NCBI RefSeq assembly: GCF_015057245.1
Contig: NZ_SVET01000001.1
Coordinates: 124,001 to 188,000, forward strand
Source of the DNA: Pseudobutyrivibrio ruminis
GTDB lineage: Bacteria > Bacillota > Clostridia > Lachnospirales > Lachnospiraceae
Direction of reading: 5' to 3'
Length of the DNA stretch: 64,000 bases
The position numbers and the translations under genes are program-made. Under the pieces are notes generated by a model. It saw nothing but the letters and a program-made list of their open reading frames with translations, was not told where the DNA came from and ran no database searches. Positions 1 through 9,003 of the stretch are shown piece after piece. Position 1 is the first letter of the stretch. Every line of letters starts with the position of its first letter.

Positions 1-1933
1 CTCTACGCTCAAGCTTGCTTGTTTCAAGTGCTACCTGTGGAAGAAGTGATTCATAATGAGAAACCTTTCTATCGTTCATCCTTCCTCGTAAATGATCCTT
101 TATAATACGATGAATCTGTAAATCAGGATATCTACGAATTGGTGATGTAAAGTGACAATAGTACTGTGCAGCCAAACCAAAATGTCCCTTGCACTCTGTG
201 TCGTATCTTGCCTGTTGCATACTTCTGAGAGTCATCTTTGTAATGACAGCCTCGTCCTCATGACCAGCCAAAGATTCTAACATCTTTTGGATTTCCTTTG
301 GATGAATGCTGTCTTTATTTCCTTTAAGTGTATAACCACAAGCACCTAAGAAACGGCTTAATGACTGAATTTTCTCTGGGTCTGGAGCTCCATGAACACG
401 ATATACAAATGGAGATTCCATGAGATTGAAGTGCTCTGCAACAGTTTCATTTGCAGCCAACATAAAATCTTCTATTAGTTTGTGCGCATCATTGCGCTCA
501 TATGGTGCCAGACCTACAACCTTTCCTGACTCATCGATTACTATATGAGTCTCTGGGAAATCAAAATCTATAGCTCCTCTCTTCTTACGCTTTGCACGAA
601 GAATCTGGGATAGCTTATACATTTGATCAATCATCTCGGTAACATCAGCGTATTCGCTACGTTTAACCTCATCACCAGTCATAATAGCAAATACATCAGT
701 ATATGTCATACGATGATTGCTGTTTATTACAGATTCGCAAATATTGTGATCAATAAGCTCGCCCTTTGGATTGAATGTCATGATGCAAGAAAGGGCCAAT
801 CTATCCTCTCCCTCATTCAAAGAACACATTCCATTTGAAAGGGTATGCGGAAGCATTGGAATAACTCTATCAGAAAGATAAACTGAAGTTCCTCGCTTAA
901 GCGCTTCCACATCAAGTGCTGATGATTCCTGCACGTAATTTGTAACATCAGCAATATGAACTCCAAGAACGAAATTTTCCCCATCCATTTCAAGGGAAAC
1001 ACCATCATCGATATCCTTTGTATCCTCACCGTCAATCGTGATGACTGTCAAATCTCTAATGTCATTTCGTCCAGCTCTATCAGCTTCAGAAACAGGCTTA
1101 GCAACATTAGTAGCCTGCTTTAAAACCTTATCTGGAAACTCAGGATCAATACCAAAGCCTCTGACAATAGATAAAATATCTACTCCAGGATCATTCTTAT
1201 GACCAATGATTTCAGTAATGACACCCTCTGGCTTATGAGAATCATCGCCATAGTCATCAATGTGGCAAACTACCTTATGACCAGTAACAGCTCCCATATC
1301 CTTGCCAGCAGGAATGAAAATATCTCTATCTAATTTGTTGCTATCAGCAACTACAAAGCCAAATCCATTGCTTTTTTCATAAGTGCCCACAACATCTGAA
1401 AAACCGTGAGCAATAATACGAATAACACGAGCTTCCTGGCGTTTACCAGGAGCACCAAAGGTAAGAACAGCTGCTACTGTATCATCCTGCATAGCAAAAG
1501 CCGTGTTATCTCTGCTAACAAAATAGTCTTCGTCGCTTCCCTCAACCTCAATAAAACCATATCCATCTTTATGAGATATAAATCTGCCAATAATATCAGG
1601 CTCAAGATTCTCATTCTTTGGACGATTTGCATTCTTTGCAACCTGATTAAGAGACTGCTTCTTAGCAGCTACTTCTGCTTTTGAAGGTTTCTTTGATTTA
1701 TGATCTTTTAGCTTTATGAATTTAGGTCTGTTTTCAGCAATCTGATATTTGCCACGCTTTGTAATTTCTACCTGTCCCTCGTCAACAAGCTCTTGCAGAA
1801 CCTGCGCAAACTCGCTTCTTTTATCCTTCTCAACATCAAGAAGAATTTCAAGCTCCTTCTTTTTCATTGGAACATAAGCCTGACTTTTAAATACATCCAT
1901 CAGAAAATGCTTTTGTTTATCGAACTCTCTCAT
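1..1933 (-). CDS. rnr: Ribonuclease R (3' end beyond window)
   Basis: Processive 3'-5' exoribonuclease of the RNB family that degrades structured RNA and takes part in trans-translation quality control. Reading the minus strand from the ATG at 1933 gives about 644 residues: an N-terminal winged-helix region (about 1-70), a lysine-rich linker, a cold-shock-like domain near 115-160 and the RNB core with the metal-binding motif DTKDIDDG near 300-310. The frame is still open at base 1, so the end of RNB and the expected S1 domain lie outside the window. The start has an AGGAGG-like sequence just upstream. It lies downstream of secG, the usual Firmicute order secG-rnr-smpB, so smpB probably follows to the left. 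Identity is firm; only the C-terminus is unseen. Confidence 0.95.
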   Translation of the reverse strand, partial: MREFDKQKHFLMDVFKSQAYVPMKKKELEILLDVEKDKRSEFAQVLQELVDEGQVEITKRGKYQIAENRPKFIKLKDHKSKKPSKAEVAAKKQSLNQVAKNANRPKNENLEPDIIGRFISHKDGYGFIEVEGSDEDYFVSRDNTAFAMQDDTVAAVLTFGAPGKRQEARVIRIIAHGFSDVVGTYEKSNGFGFVVADSNKLDRDIFIPAGKDMGAVTGHKVVCHIDDYGDDSHKPEGVITEIIGHKNDPGVDILSIVRGFGIDPEFPDKVLKQATNVAKPVSEADRAGRNDIRDLTVITIDGEDTKDIDDGVSLEMDGENFVLGVHIADVTNYVQESSALDVEALKRGTSVYLSDRVIPMLPHTLSNGMCSLNEGEDRLALSCIMTFNPKGELIDHNICESVINSNHRMTYTDVFAIMTGDEVKRSEYADVTEMIDQMYKLSQILRAKRKKRGAIDFDFPETHIVIDESGKVVGLAPYERNDAHKLIEDFMLAANETVAEHFNLMESPFVYRVHGAPDPEKIQSLSRFLGACGYTLKGNKDSIHPKEIQKMLESLAGHEDEAVITKMTLRSMQQARYDTECKGHFGLAAQYYCHFTSPIRRYPDLQIHRIIKDHLRGRMNDRKVSHYESLLPQVALETSKLERR

Positions 1934-1953
1934 AAACCTCCTAAACAACAAAT

Positions 1954-1972
1954 GCCACCCTTAAAGGGTGGC
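1954..1972 (-). terminator. Hairpin between secG and rnr
   Basis: GCCACCC and GGGTGGC arms (7 bp, 5-nt loop) lie just after the secG stop in the minus direction. The downstream U-rich run is poor (ATTTGTTGTTT), so it may be a weak terminator or attenuator that lets part of transcription continue into rnr. Confidence 0.55.
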
Positions 1973-1987
1973 AAAATAAAATCTTTC

Positions 1988-2230
1988 TTAAAAGCTACCA
2001 ATATTCAATACTGCTGAAAGCACGAAGAATAAGATAACGCAAACTGTTGTAAGCTTAACTAATAAGCCTTCACGCGAACGTCCCTTATTACGGCTCCAGT
2101 ATGAATCAAACTGCTGACCTGATAAAGAACCAAGTCCGTTCTGCTTTCCTTCCTGGAAAAGAATGATAACTGTAAGTGCCACACAAATAGCAATTAATAA
2201 AAATATAAGAACTATCTTTAATGTTTGCAT
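1988..2230 (-). CDS. secG: Preprotein translocase subunit SecG
   Basis: Small accessory subunit of the SecYEG channel. The 80-residue product has two hydrophobic segments (about 4-24 and 57-78) joined by the typical polar loop containing FQEGKQNGLGSLSG, the family hallmark. Length matches SecG of Gram-positive bacteria. A GGGAGG ribosome site precedes the ATG. A good sigma-A promoter lies about 60 bases upstream, and rnr follows after a weak hairpin. Confidence 0.95.
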   Translation of the reverse strand: MQTLKIVLIFLLIAICVALTVIILFQEGKQNGLGSLSGQQFDSYWSRNKGRSREGLLVKLTTVCVILFFVLSAVLNIGSF

Positions 2231-2289
2231 AATGCCTCCCGAATAGCTAATATTTAAAAACTAAAATTGCGACCTTTCGCAACATTTGA

Positions 2290-2318
2290 AGTATATCATA
2301 GGGTATATTTGATTTCAA
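2290..2318 (-). promoter_or_regulatory. Sigma-A promoter of secG
   Basis: On the minus strand TTGAAA (2318-2313) and TATACT (2295-2290) are 17 bases apart. The predicted start is near 2283, leaving a leader of about 50 bases that contains a small hairpin TGCGA-AAGG-TCGCA. Confidence 0.75.
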
Positions 2319-2397
2319 GCAAATTCAGCAAATCTGTGTCCTTTTATTTTGTCCCCAAAACTACTATACTATTACTTAACGCAAAGGAGAATAAGTT

Positions 2398-3252
2398 ATG
2401 TTAAGTAGGTATTTTGTATTATTTATTATTTATAGTTTTATCGGGTGGATTTACGAGACGTGTTATTGCACTGTACACGAAAAAGCTTGGGAAAATCGAG
2501 GCTTTTTATATGGTCCTTGTATCCCACTTTACGGAGTCGGTGCTACGCTAGCCCAGATTATTTTTGTAGATTTACCTTTCATACATAGTAAGAGTCCTTC
2601 ATATTTAACAATATTCTTAGGATGTGCCGTCGGCTCTTTCTTTCTAGAATATGGTACATCATATATCTTAGAAAAAAGATTTCACGCAAGATGGTGGGAT
2701 TACAGTGATTTACCACTCAATATAAATGGACGAGTTTGCCTTATTTTTACATGCTGTTTCGGAATCGCCGGAATAATTGTAACCCAATTTATAGTGCCAC
2801 CAATCGTAAGCCTTGTTGTCATCATTCCTCAGATAGTCATAGAATTACTGGCATTAATATTTATGTTCCTCTTTGGAATGGACATGGCATTAACAGTTTC
2901 TGCACTTACCACATTTGCAAAAGATTTTGAACGTATAAACGAGCAGATAAATAGCCAAATGGCAGAAAAAGTGGAAACACTTACAACAAATCTGGCCGAT
3001 GCAAAACTTGCTAGAATAGAAAAAGCAAACGAACGTAAAGAAGCTGCTTTTGTAAAACGTGAAATTACTGCCGAAAAACTTGAAGAAATAAAAGAACAAT
3101 TGTCCAGTGAGGCGGTTAAACAATGGATTATGAATGCTACCGAAACTCAACGTGGCCAGTTCAGACACATTGCCAAATTCACTCACCCAGTAGCTTCTAC
3201 CAAATCCCTTTTAAATAAAGGATCTGAATATCTTCGTCATCGTAAAAAATAA
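2398..3252 (+). CDS. CmpB-type putative ABC transporter membrane protein (PF06541-like)
   Basis: An integral membrane protein of 284 residues. The N-terminal part matches the putative ABC-transporter type IV/CmpB family: the opening FIIYSFIGWIYET and the following GFLYGPCIPLYGVGA are characteristic. About five hydrophobic segments fill residues 1-175. The last 100 residues are charged and helical (about 180-240, likely coiled coil, rich in Lys and Glu), which is longer than in many relatives. No ABC ATPase lies beside it, so the transporter name is a family label and the function is unknown. AAGGAGAA precedes the ATG. A TATACT -10 at 2365-2370 with a weak -35 suggests its own promoter, divergent from secG. 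Confidence 0.8.
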   Translation: MLSRYFVLFIIYSFIGWIYETCYCTVHEKAWENRGFLYGPCIPLYGVGATLAQIIFVDLPFIHSKSPSYLTIFLGCAVGSFFLEYGTSYILEKRFHARWWDYSDLPLNINGRVCLIFTCCFGIAGIIVTQFIVPPIVSLVVIIPQIVIELLALIFMFLFGMDMALTVSALTTFAKDFERINEQINSQMAEKVETLTTNLADAKLARIEKANERKEAAFVKREITAEKLEEIKEQLSSEAVKQWIMNATETQRGQFRHIAKFTHPVASTKSLLNKGSEYLRHRKK

Positions 3253-3258
3253 TTAAAA

Positions 3259-3290
3259 AAAATAGCCACCTAACAAGGTGGCTATTTTAG
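3259..3290. terminator. Bidirectional terminator
   Basis: AAAATAGCCACC and GGTGGCTATTTT form a 12-bp stem between the convergent CmpB-type gene and yajC. A-rich and T-rich flanks on both sides let it work in both directions. Confidence 0.85.
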
Positions 3291-3300
3291 TCTAAATAAT

Positions 3301-3657
3301 TTATTTAGTCTTTTCTTTTTTATCTTTCTCGTCTTCCTTTGTAGCCTTAACAGCATCCTCAGGCTTTTCAATCTGAGCGATAGCTACCTTCTGCATAGGA
3401 ATACGGCAGTTCTTGTTGCTTCCGAACTCTACGATAACAGTTGTGTCATCAGGAATTGCAATAACAACACCATAAAAACCGCTTGTAGTAAGAACTGTAT
3501 CACCTACAGCAAGTGTAGACATCATAGCTGTCTTTTCCTTCTGCTCCTTCTGCTGTGGACGAATCATGAAAAAGTACATGAATACAAAAAGAACTACTAC
3601 CCAAATAATTAAGCTGATTGAGCTATTAGCTGCAGTTAATAAAACTGAACTGTTCAT
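3301..3657 (-). CDS. yajC: Preprotein translocase subunit YajC
   Basis: Single-pass accessory protein of the SecDF-YajC complex that assists Sec-dependent export. The 118-residue product has one membrane helix (about 14-33) ending in the signature FFMIRPQQKEQKE. A small beta-rich cytosolic domain follows (GDTVLTTSGFYGVV), then a highly charged Lys/Glu tail. It lies downstream of tgt, the common tgt-yajC order, but secD/secF are not seen next to it. The 109-base gap before it carries a small TGGCC-GGCCA hairpin close to the ribosome site. Confidence 0.93.
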   Translation of the reverse strand: MNSSVLLTAANSSISLIIWVVVLFVFMYFFMIRPQQKEQKEKTAMMSTLAVGDTVLTTSGFYGVVIAIPDDTTVIVEFGSNKNCRIPMQKVAIAQIEKPEDAVKATKEDEKDKKEKTK

Positions 3658-3766
3658 TAAATTATTCCTCCTAATCGTTGGCCCATTGGCCAGTCACTGA
3701 AATTTATTTTACATAAAGAATACTATATTCGCAAGAAAATTATACCATTTAATATATTTTTAAGAA

Positions 3767-4903
3767 TTACTGTTCTCCTGCTTCCATTGAAGCAAGCTTG
3801 TTTTTCTTATAAGTAGCAAATTCACCTGCATCTAAAGCGTTTCTAATTTCTTCCATCATTGTGTTGTAGAAGTATAGATTGTGAAGAACACAAAGTCTCA
3901 TTCCAAGCATTTCCTTTGCCTTAAGCAAATGACGAATGTAAGCTCTTGAGTAAGTCTTGCAAGCTGGACAACCACAGCCTTCTTCGATAGGTCTCATATC
4001 CTTTTCAAACTTCTGATTGAAAAGATTAAGCTTACCATGGTTTGTATATACATGACCATGACGACCATTACGGCTAGGATATACACAATCAAAGAAATCA
4101 ACACCTCTGTCAACGGCCTCTAAAATATTAGCAGGAGTACCAACTCCCATCAAATATGTAGGCTTGTTCTGAGGGAGATATGGTACAACGTGATCAAGAA
4201 CATCGTACATCTGCTCGTGGCTCTCACCAACCGCAAGACCACCTACTGCATATCCTGGTAAATCAAGCTCTGAAATAGCCTTGGCGTGCTCGATTCTGAT
4301 GTCATTATAGATTGCTCCCTGATTGATACCAAACAGCAACTGCTCTTTATTAATTGTATCCGGCAATGAATTAAGACGAGCCATCTCTTCCTTACAACGA
4401 TGAAGCCATCTTGTAGTACGAGCCACAGAATCTTCTACGTATTTACGTTCTGCAAGTGCTGGTGGGCACTCATCAAAAGCCATAGCAATTGTAGAACCAA
4501 GGTTTGACTGAATCTGCATTGATTCTTCTGGACCCATAAAGATTTTACGACCATCGATGTGGGAATTGAAGGTTACGCCCTCTTCCTTGATTTTACGAAT
4601 ACCAGCAAGTGAGAACACCTGGAACCCGCCTGAATCTGTAAGGATTGGTCTATCCCATGCCATAAACTTATGAAGACCACCAAGCTCCTTAATAAGCTTA
4701 TCTCCTGTACGAACATGCAAATGATAGGTGTTTGAAAGCTCCACCTGGCATTTGATATCTCTTAAATCGTCTGTAGATACCGCGCCCTTGATTGCAGCAA
4801 CTGTACCAACATTCATGAATACAGGTGTTTCGATAACACCGTGAACAGTATGGAATCGACCTCTTTTAGCTCGACCTTCTGTTTTTAACAATTCGTATTT
4901 CAA
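3767..4903 (-). CDS. tgt: tRNA-guanine transglycosylase
   Basis: Exchanges guanine-34 of GUN-anticodon tRNAs for the queuosine precursor preQ1. The 378-residue product has the full set of active-site features: Asp90 in ILTDSGGFQ, Asp272 (nucleophile) in FFDCVYPSRNGRHG, and the zinc ligands Cys310, Cys312, Cys315 and His341. Length is normal for the bacterial enzyme. Its ATG overlaps the aroC stop by 4 bases, so the two are translationally coupled. queH elsewhere in this window (about 56.4 kb) acts at the end of the same queuosine pathway. Confidence 0.97.
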   Translation of the reverse strand: MKYELLKTEGRAKRGRFHTVHGVIETPVFMNVGTVAAIKGAVSTDDLRDIKCQVELSNTYHLHVRTGDKLIKELGGLHKFMAWDRPILTDSGGFQVFSLAGIRKIKEEGVTFNSHIDGRKIFMGPEESMQIQSNLGSTIAMAFDECPPALAERKYVEDSVARTTRWLHRCKEEMARLNSLPDTINKEQLLFGINQGAIYNDIRIEHAKAISELDLPGYAVGGLAVGESHEQMYDVLDHVVPYLPQNKPTYLMGVGTPANILEAVDRGVDFFDCVYPSRNGRHGHVYTNHGKLNLFNQKFEKDMRPIEEGCGCPACKTYSRAYIRHLLKAKEMLGMRLCVLHNLYFYNTMMEEIRNALDAGEFATYKKNKLASMEAGEQ

Positions 4904-5994
4904 TTCTTATAAAACTCCTTAATATAATCTAATCTATCTGTCATATGTGAAAACAACGCATCACAAATTGTAATAGCACACATAGCCTCTACCACAACTA
5001 CAGCACGAGGAACAATCACAGGATCATGTCTACCGTGGATTTCAATATCTACATCCTCATGTTTTTCATTAACAGTAGCCTGTACTTGCGCAATAGATGG
5101 GGTTGGCTTAATAGCACATCTAACAATAATATCATCTCCATCTGAGATGCCGCCCAGGATGCCACCACTGTGATTAGTAAGCTTTGTAACAACTCCATTG
5201 TCCATTCTGAAATTGTCGTTATTAATACTGCCTAAAGTCTTTGAAGCAGCAAAGCCATCTCCAATTTCAACGCCTTTTACAGAACCAACAGATACAAGCG
5301 CCTGAGCTAATTTAGCATCAAGCTTTTCAAAAACTGGATCACCTATGCCTGCTGGAACACCAGTAATAAGACATTCGATTACTCCACCAGCGCTATCCTT
5401 GTTAAGCATACAAGCTTCCAGGTATTCTTCTGCCTTTTTAGCAGCGACTGCATCTGGCATGCAAAGCGGATTGTTATCTCTTTCAGATAAATCAAAATCA
5501 TAGATTTTAATATCGCCAATAGACTTAGTATAGGCGCAAACGGTAATTCCAACCTCATTTAAAAGCTTGGCGCAAATAGCACCAGCTGCTACACGGCCGA
5601 TAGTTTCTCTTCCAGATGAACGCCCACCACCGCGGTAGTCTCTAAGGCCAAACTTTTCAATGAAACCGTAATCAGCATGGCCAGGCCTAAAAGTAGTGGC
5701 AATATTTCCATAGTCCTTCGAGTGCTGATCTTTGTTTTCAATCATCAAAGATATTGGTGTACCAGTAGTGATACCCTCAAACACACCAGAAAGAATAACA
5801 ACCTCATCTCCTTCTGCTCTGGCAGTCGTATACTTAGACTGTCCAGGCTTTCTTCTATCAAGATATGGTTGAATATCTTCTTCTGAAAGCTTTAAGCCAG
5901 CAGGAAAACCATCTATAACAACGCCAAGGGCTTTGCCATGAGATTCTCCCCAAGTTGTCACTGAAATTCTATTGCCAAATGTAGACCCTGCCAT
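4900..5994 (-). CDS. aroC: Chorismate synthase
   Basis: Last step of the shikimate pathway, converting 5-enolpyruvylshikimate-3-phosphate to chorismate with reduced FMN. The 364-residue product carries the three classic signatures: GESHGKALGVVIDG near the N-terminus, FRPGHADYGF with GGGRSSGRET around 103-130, and RHDPVIVPRAV near 320. No separate flavin reductase domain is present. The gene is preceded by a terminator that ends the lactonase gene and overlaps tgt at its 3' end. Confidence 0.97.
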   Translation of the reverse strand: MAGSTFGNRISVTTWGESHGKALGVVIDGFPAGLKLSEEDIQPYLDRRKPGQSKYTTARAEGDEVVILSGVFEGITTGTPISLMIENKDQHSKDYGNIATTFRPGHADYGFIEKFGLRDYRGGGRSSGRETIGRVAAGAICAKLLNEVGITVCAYTKSIGDIKIYDFDLSERDNNPLCMPDAVAAKKAEEYLEACMLNKDSAGGVIECLITGVPAGIGDPVFEKLDAKLAQALVSVGSVKGVEIGDGFAASKTLGSINNDNFRMDNGVVTKLTNHSGGILGGISDGDDIIVRCAIKPTPSIAQVQATVNEKHEDVDIEIHGRHDPVIVPRAVVVVEAMCAITICDALFSHMTDRLDYIKEFYKN

Positions 5995-6008
5995 ATTCTC
6001 CTCCTATG

Positions 6009-6035
6009 AAAAAAGGGCTGCGCCTTGCAGCCCTT
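6009..6035 (-). terminator. Terminator after the lactonase gene
   Basis: A 9-bp stem AAGGGCTGC/GCAGCCCTT with a 5-base loop, followed on the minus strand by a T run. It separates the lactonase gene from aroC. Confidence 0.85.
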
Positions 6036-6054
6036 AGATAATACATACGATAAT

Positions 6055-7110
6055 TTATTTTATCTTTACAACAACAATACTATTAGGCTTAGCAATTTTG
6101 ATAGGTGCATTCTGCATTAATGAATGACCTGTCTTTTTATCAATAGTAAAGCTTCGGATTTCATTTGTATCATGATTTAGTGAAACATAATACTTATCCT
6201 TAGGCAAAACAGCAAAGCTCTTTGGATAATCTCCACTGATGAAACTGTGTGAGAAGTATTTAATCTTTCCAGATCTTTCATCACGCTCATACATGCAGAT
6301 AGCATTTAATCCATCAACACTGGCATATATGAACTTGCCATCCTCGCCAAACTTAATGTTTGTTCCTGTACTGATTTCCTCATCAACACCAACAAGAAGT
6401 GATACTGTCTGGATATTTTCAAAATCAGGATGATCCTCGATAATATGATAATCGTAAACTAAAATCTCATTAGACATTTCAGTAATTACATATGCATATT
6501 TTCCATCTGGAGAAAACTTCATTTTAAGTGGAGCTGAACCCATTGCGCAACGAACAATATCAACAAGATGAAGCTTGCCCATTTCATAGTCTACTTCGTA
6601 AATCTTAATCTGATGAAGACCATTTTCTACAGCACAAAGGAATCTCTCATCTGGAGTAAGTTCAACACATGTGCAATGTGGATACAAAGGACGATCTGCT
6701 ACTGATTTACCAATTCCCTGATGGAAAATACCATCAGCAATACCGCCTATGCTTCCATCCTCGTTGAGTTTCATCATTGTAACACGACCATCATGATAAC
6801 CTGCTACAAAAAGATATCTGTTCTGTGAGTCAACGCAAAGGTTACAACCTCTCATACCGCCAACCCATTCCTGGTTCATCTTTTCAAGATCACCATTTTC
6901 AAGAATCTTGAAGGAAGCAACACCTTCATCTGCAATAGAATAAAGATATTTGTTATCCTTTGAATTAATGATGTCTGATGGATTGTTGATAGGAGCTACG
7001 CTCTGTTCAACCATCTTTCCTGTGTCAGGATCAACATCATAAACATAAATACCAACGCTAGTCTCATGTGTATAGGTTCCCACATAAGCCACATATTTGC
7101 TCTCTGCCAT
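6055..7110 (-). CDS. Lactonase family protein (6-phosphogluconolactonase-like beta-propeller)
   Basis: Member of the YbhE/Pgl-type lactonase family (seven-bladed beta-propeller), expected to hydrolyse a sugar lactone such as 6-phosphogluconolactone. The 351-residue product has no signal peptide and shows the repeating blade pattern, for example VGTYTHETSVGIYVYDVD at the start, PHCTCVELTPDERFLCAVENG mid-chain and LKMKFSPDGKYAYV. No glucose-6-phosphate or 6-phosphogluconate dehydrogenase lies nearby, so the true substrate is open. It reads from its own ribosome site (GAGGAGAAT) 21 bases after trhP. Confidence 0.85.
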   Translation of the reverse strand: MAESKYVAYVGTYTHETSVGIYVYDVDPDTGKMVEQSVAPINNPSDIINSKDNKYLYSIADEGVASFKILENGDLEKMNQEWVGGMRGCNLCVDSQNRYLFVAGYHDGRVTMMKLNEDGSIGGIADGIFHQGIGKSVADRPLYPHCTCVELTPDERFLCAVENGLHQIKIYEVDYEMGKLHLVDIVRCAMGSAPLKMKFSPDGKYAYVITEMSNEILVYDYHIIEDHPDFENIQTVSLLVGVDEEISTGTNIKFGEDGKFIYASVDGLNAICMYERDERSGKIKYFSHSFISGDYPKSFAVLPKDKYYVSLNHDTNEIRSFTIDKKTGHSLMQNAPIKIAKPNSIVVVKIK

Positions 7111-7131
7111 TATATTCTCCTCGTAACTAAC

Positions 7132-8358
7132 TTATGCTTCTTTTCTTCTTAGAATGTCGAACTCATCAGGAGTAACGCTAAGCTTAATGAAAAGCTTCTG
7201 CTTTGGATGTGGACATGACTCCATATCTTCTCCCTCTTCGTTTTTGATTCCAAGAACTTCTACCTCTATATTATCTCCATTTGGCTTCATAATTTCAATA
7301 GTTTCACCAACTGAAAATTTATTACGCTGCTCAATCTCAAAGTATCCCTCTGAATTTAGCTTACCTGTAATACCAAGGTATGTATAACCTATATTATATG
7401 TGTTGTTATCATATATCTGCGATTCCTCAGATGGCTTGCCATAGAAGAATCCAGTAGTGAACTGACGATAAGTACATGCAGAAATCTGCTCCTTGTACCA
7501 ATCAAGGTTTGCAAGATATTTTTCTTCGGATTCCTTGCAGTCATCAATAGCCTTGCGGTATGTACGTGCAACAGTTGCTACATAAAGAGCTGTCTTCATA
7601 CGTCCTTCAATTTTAAAGCTATCGATACCAGAATCTAAAAGATCAGGAACATGCTCAATCATGCACAAATCTTTTGAATTGAAAATGTATGTACCACGCT
7701 CGTTTTCGTATACTGGGAGATACTCTCCTGGACGCTGCTCCTCAACTACTGCATACTTCCAACGACATGGATGTGTGCACTCGCCGTGATTAGCATCTCT
7801 ACCTGTAAAATAGTTTGAAAGAAGGCATCTACCAGAATATGAAATGCACATAGCACCGTGAATAAATGTTTCAATCTCAAGATCATCAGGAATATTTGCT
7901 CTGATTTCTTTGATTTCTTTAAGAGAGAGCTCTCTAGCTGAAACAACACGCTTTGCACCAAGTTCGTACCAGAACTTATATGTACCATAATTTGTGTTGT
8001 TTGCCTGTGTGCTTATGTGGCGCTCGATATCAGGACAGATTTCCTTTGCCAACATAAATACAGCAGGATCTGCAATAATAAGAGCATCTGGCTTAATCTC
8101 ATTAAGCTCTCTAAAATATTCTTTAACGCCTTCGAGGTCTTCGTTGTGAGCAAGGATATTTGATGTAACATAAACCTTTACACCATGCTCGTGAGCAAAC
8201 TTGATACCCTCAATCATATCCTCTTTAGAAAAGTTTTTAGCCTTAGCACGAAGTCCATAAACTTCTCCACCAATATAAACTGCATCAGCTCCATATATTA
8301 CAGCAACCTTAAGTACTTCAAGGCTGCTTGCTGGAACTAGTAATTCTGTTTCTCTCAT
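7132..8358 (-). CDS. trhP: U32 family protein, probable tRNA uridine 5-hydroxylation protein TrhP
   Basis: U32 'peptidase' family members of this type (YrrN/YrrO, YegQ) act in prephenate-dependent 5-hydroxylation of wobble uridine 34. The 408-residue product shows the family signature from FIHGAMC through SGRCLLS around 165-182, and the cysteines of GECTHPCRW that suit an iron-sulfur site. The start ATG overlaps the trmR stop by 4 bases. TrmR methylates the 5-hydroxyuridine product, so the pair matches B. subtilis yrrM-yrrN-yrrO. Only one U32 gene is here, where B. subtilis has two. The role is inferred from synteny. Confidence 0.85.
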   Translation of the reverse strand: MRETELLVPASSLEVLKVAVIYGADAVYIGGEVYGLRAKAKNFSKEDMIEGIKFAHEHGVKVYVTSNILAHNEDLEGVKEYFRELNEIKPDALIIADPAVFMLAKEICPDIERHISTQANNTNYGTYKFWYELGAKRVVSARELSLKEIKEIRANIPDDLEIETFIHGAMCISYSGRCLLSNYFTGRDANHGECTHPCRWKYAVVEEQRPGEYLPVYENERGTYIFNSKDLCMIEHVPDLLDSGIDSFKIEGRMKTALYVATVARTYRKAIDDCKESEEKYLANLDWYKEQISACTYRQFTTGFFYGKPSEESQIYDNNTYNIGYTYLGITGKLNSEGYFEIEQRNKFSVGETIEIMKPNGDNIEVEVLGIKNEEGEDMESCPHPKQKLFIKLSVTPDEFDILRRKEA

Positions 8359-9002
8359 TTTGTTCCTTTCACACTAATACTAACTCCATCCCCCAATGGC
8401 AAAATAGTTGTGTTAAATTCTCCATCATGGGTAAGTTCAAATAAGTAATCGCGCATACGTTTATGAATAGTACGATTACGTCTTGTGATTGCATATCTGG
8501 ATTCGATTATATCGCCATCCTGAAGGACATTGTCTGTTACAACCACTCCTCCATCTCTAATGAGACGCTTGATCTGAGGCCAGAAATTAATGTACTGACC
8601 TTTGGCTGCATCCATGAAAATAAAATCATATGGTCCTTCCAATGTAGGAAGAATCTCCATGGCATCACCTTCTAAAAGAGTTATTTGCCCATCCTTACCT
8701 GCTCTAACAAAATTGTTGTTTGCAATAGGAATGCGAGGCTCATAGTTTTCTATTGTGGTGATGACTGCATCCTCACCGGCTGTCTCTGCCATAAGGCAAG
8801 CTGAAAAGCCAACAGCCGCACCAACCTCAAGAATCTTCTTAGGCTGGTGAAGCTTTATAAGTGTCTGTAAAAGATTTATTGTCTCTGTGCGAATAATGGG
8901 CACATAAGTATCCAAAGCCTCTTTCCTGATTTCTGAAAGTACCGGGCTTAGCTCAGGATAAAGACTGTTTAAGTATGTGGTATATCTTTCGTCTACAATC
9001 AT
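8355..9002 (-). CDS. trmR: tRNA 5-hydroxyuridine methyltransferase TrmR (O-methyltransferase family 3)
   Basis: SAM-dependent class I methyltransferase of the YrrM/COMT-like family. It is predicted to make 5-methoxyuridine at position 34 from 5-hydroxyuridine. Visible in the 215 residues are the SAM motif ILEVGAAVGFSACLMAE (about 75-91), TTIENYEPR, and the metal-binding stretch YDFIFMDAAKGQYINFWP, the usual divalent-metal site of this family. It starts one base after rnj ends and overlaps trhP, so the three are one transcript. Confidence 0.88.
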   Translation of the reverse strand: MIVDERYTTYLNSLYPELSPVLSEIRKEALDTYVPIIRTETINLLQTLIKLHQPKKILEVGAAVGFSACLMAETAGEDAVITTIENYEPRIPIANNNFVRAGKDGQITLLEGDAMEILPTLEGPYDFIFMDAAKGQYINFWPQIKRLIRDGGVVVTDNVLQDGDIIESRYAITRRNRTIHKRMRDYLFELTHDGEFNTTILPLGDGVSISVKGTK

Positions 9003-9003
9003 T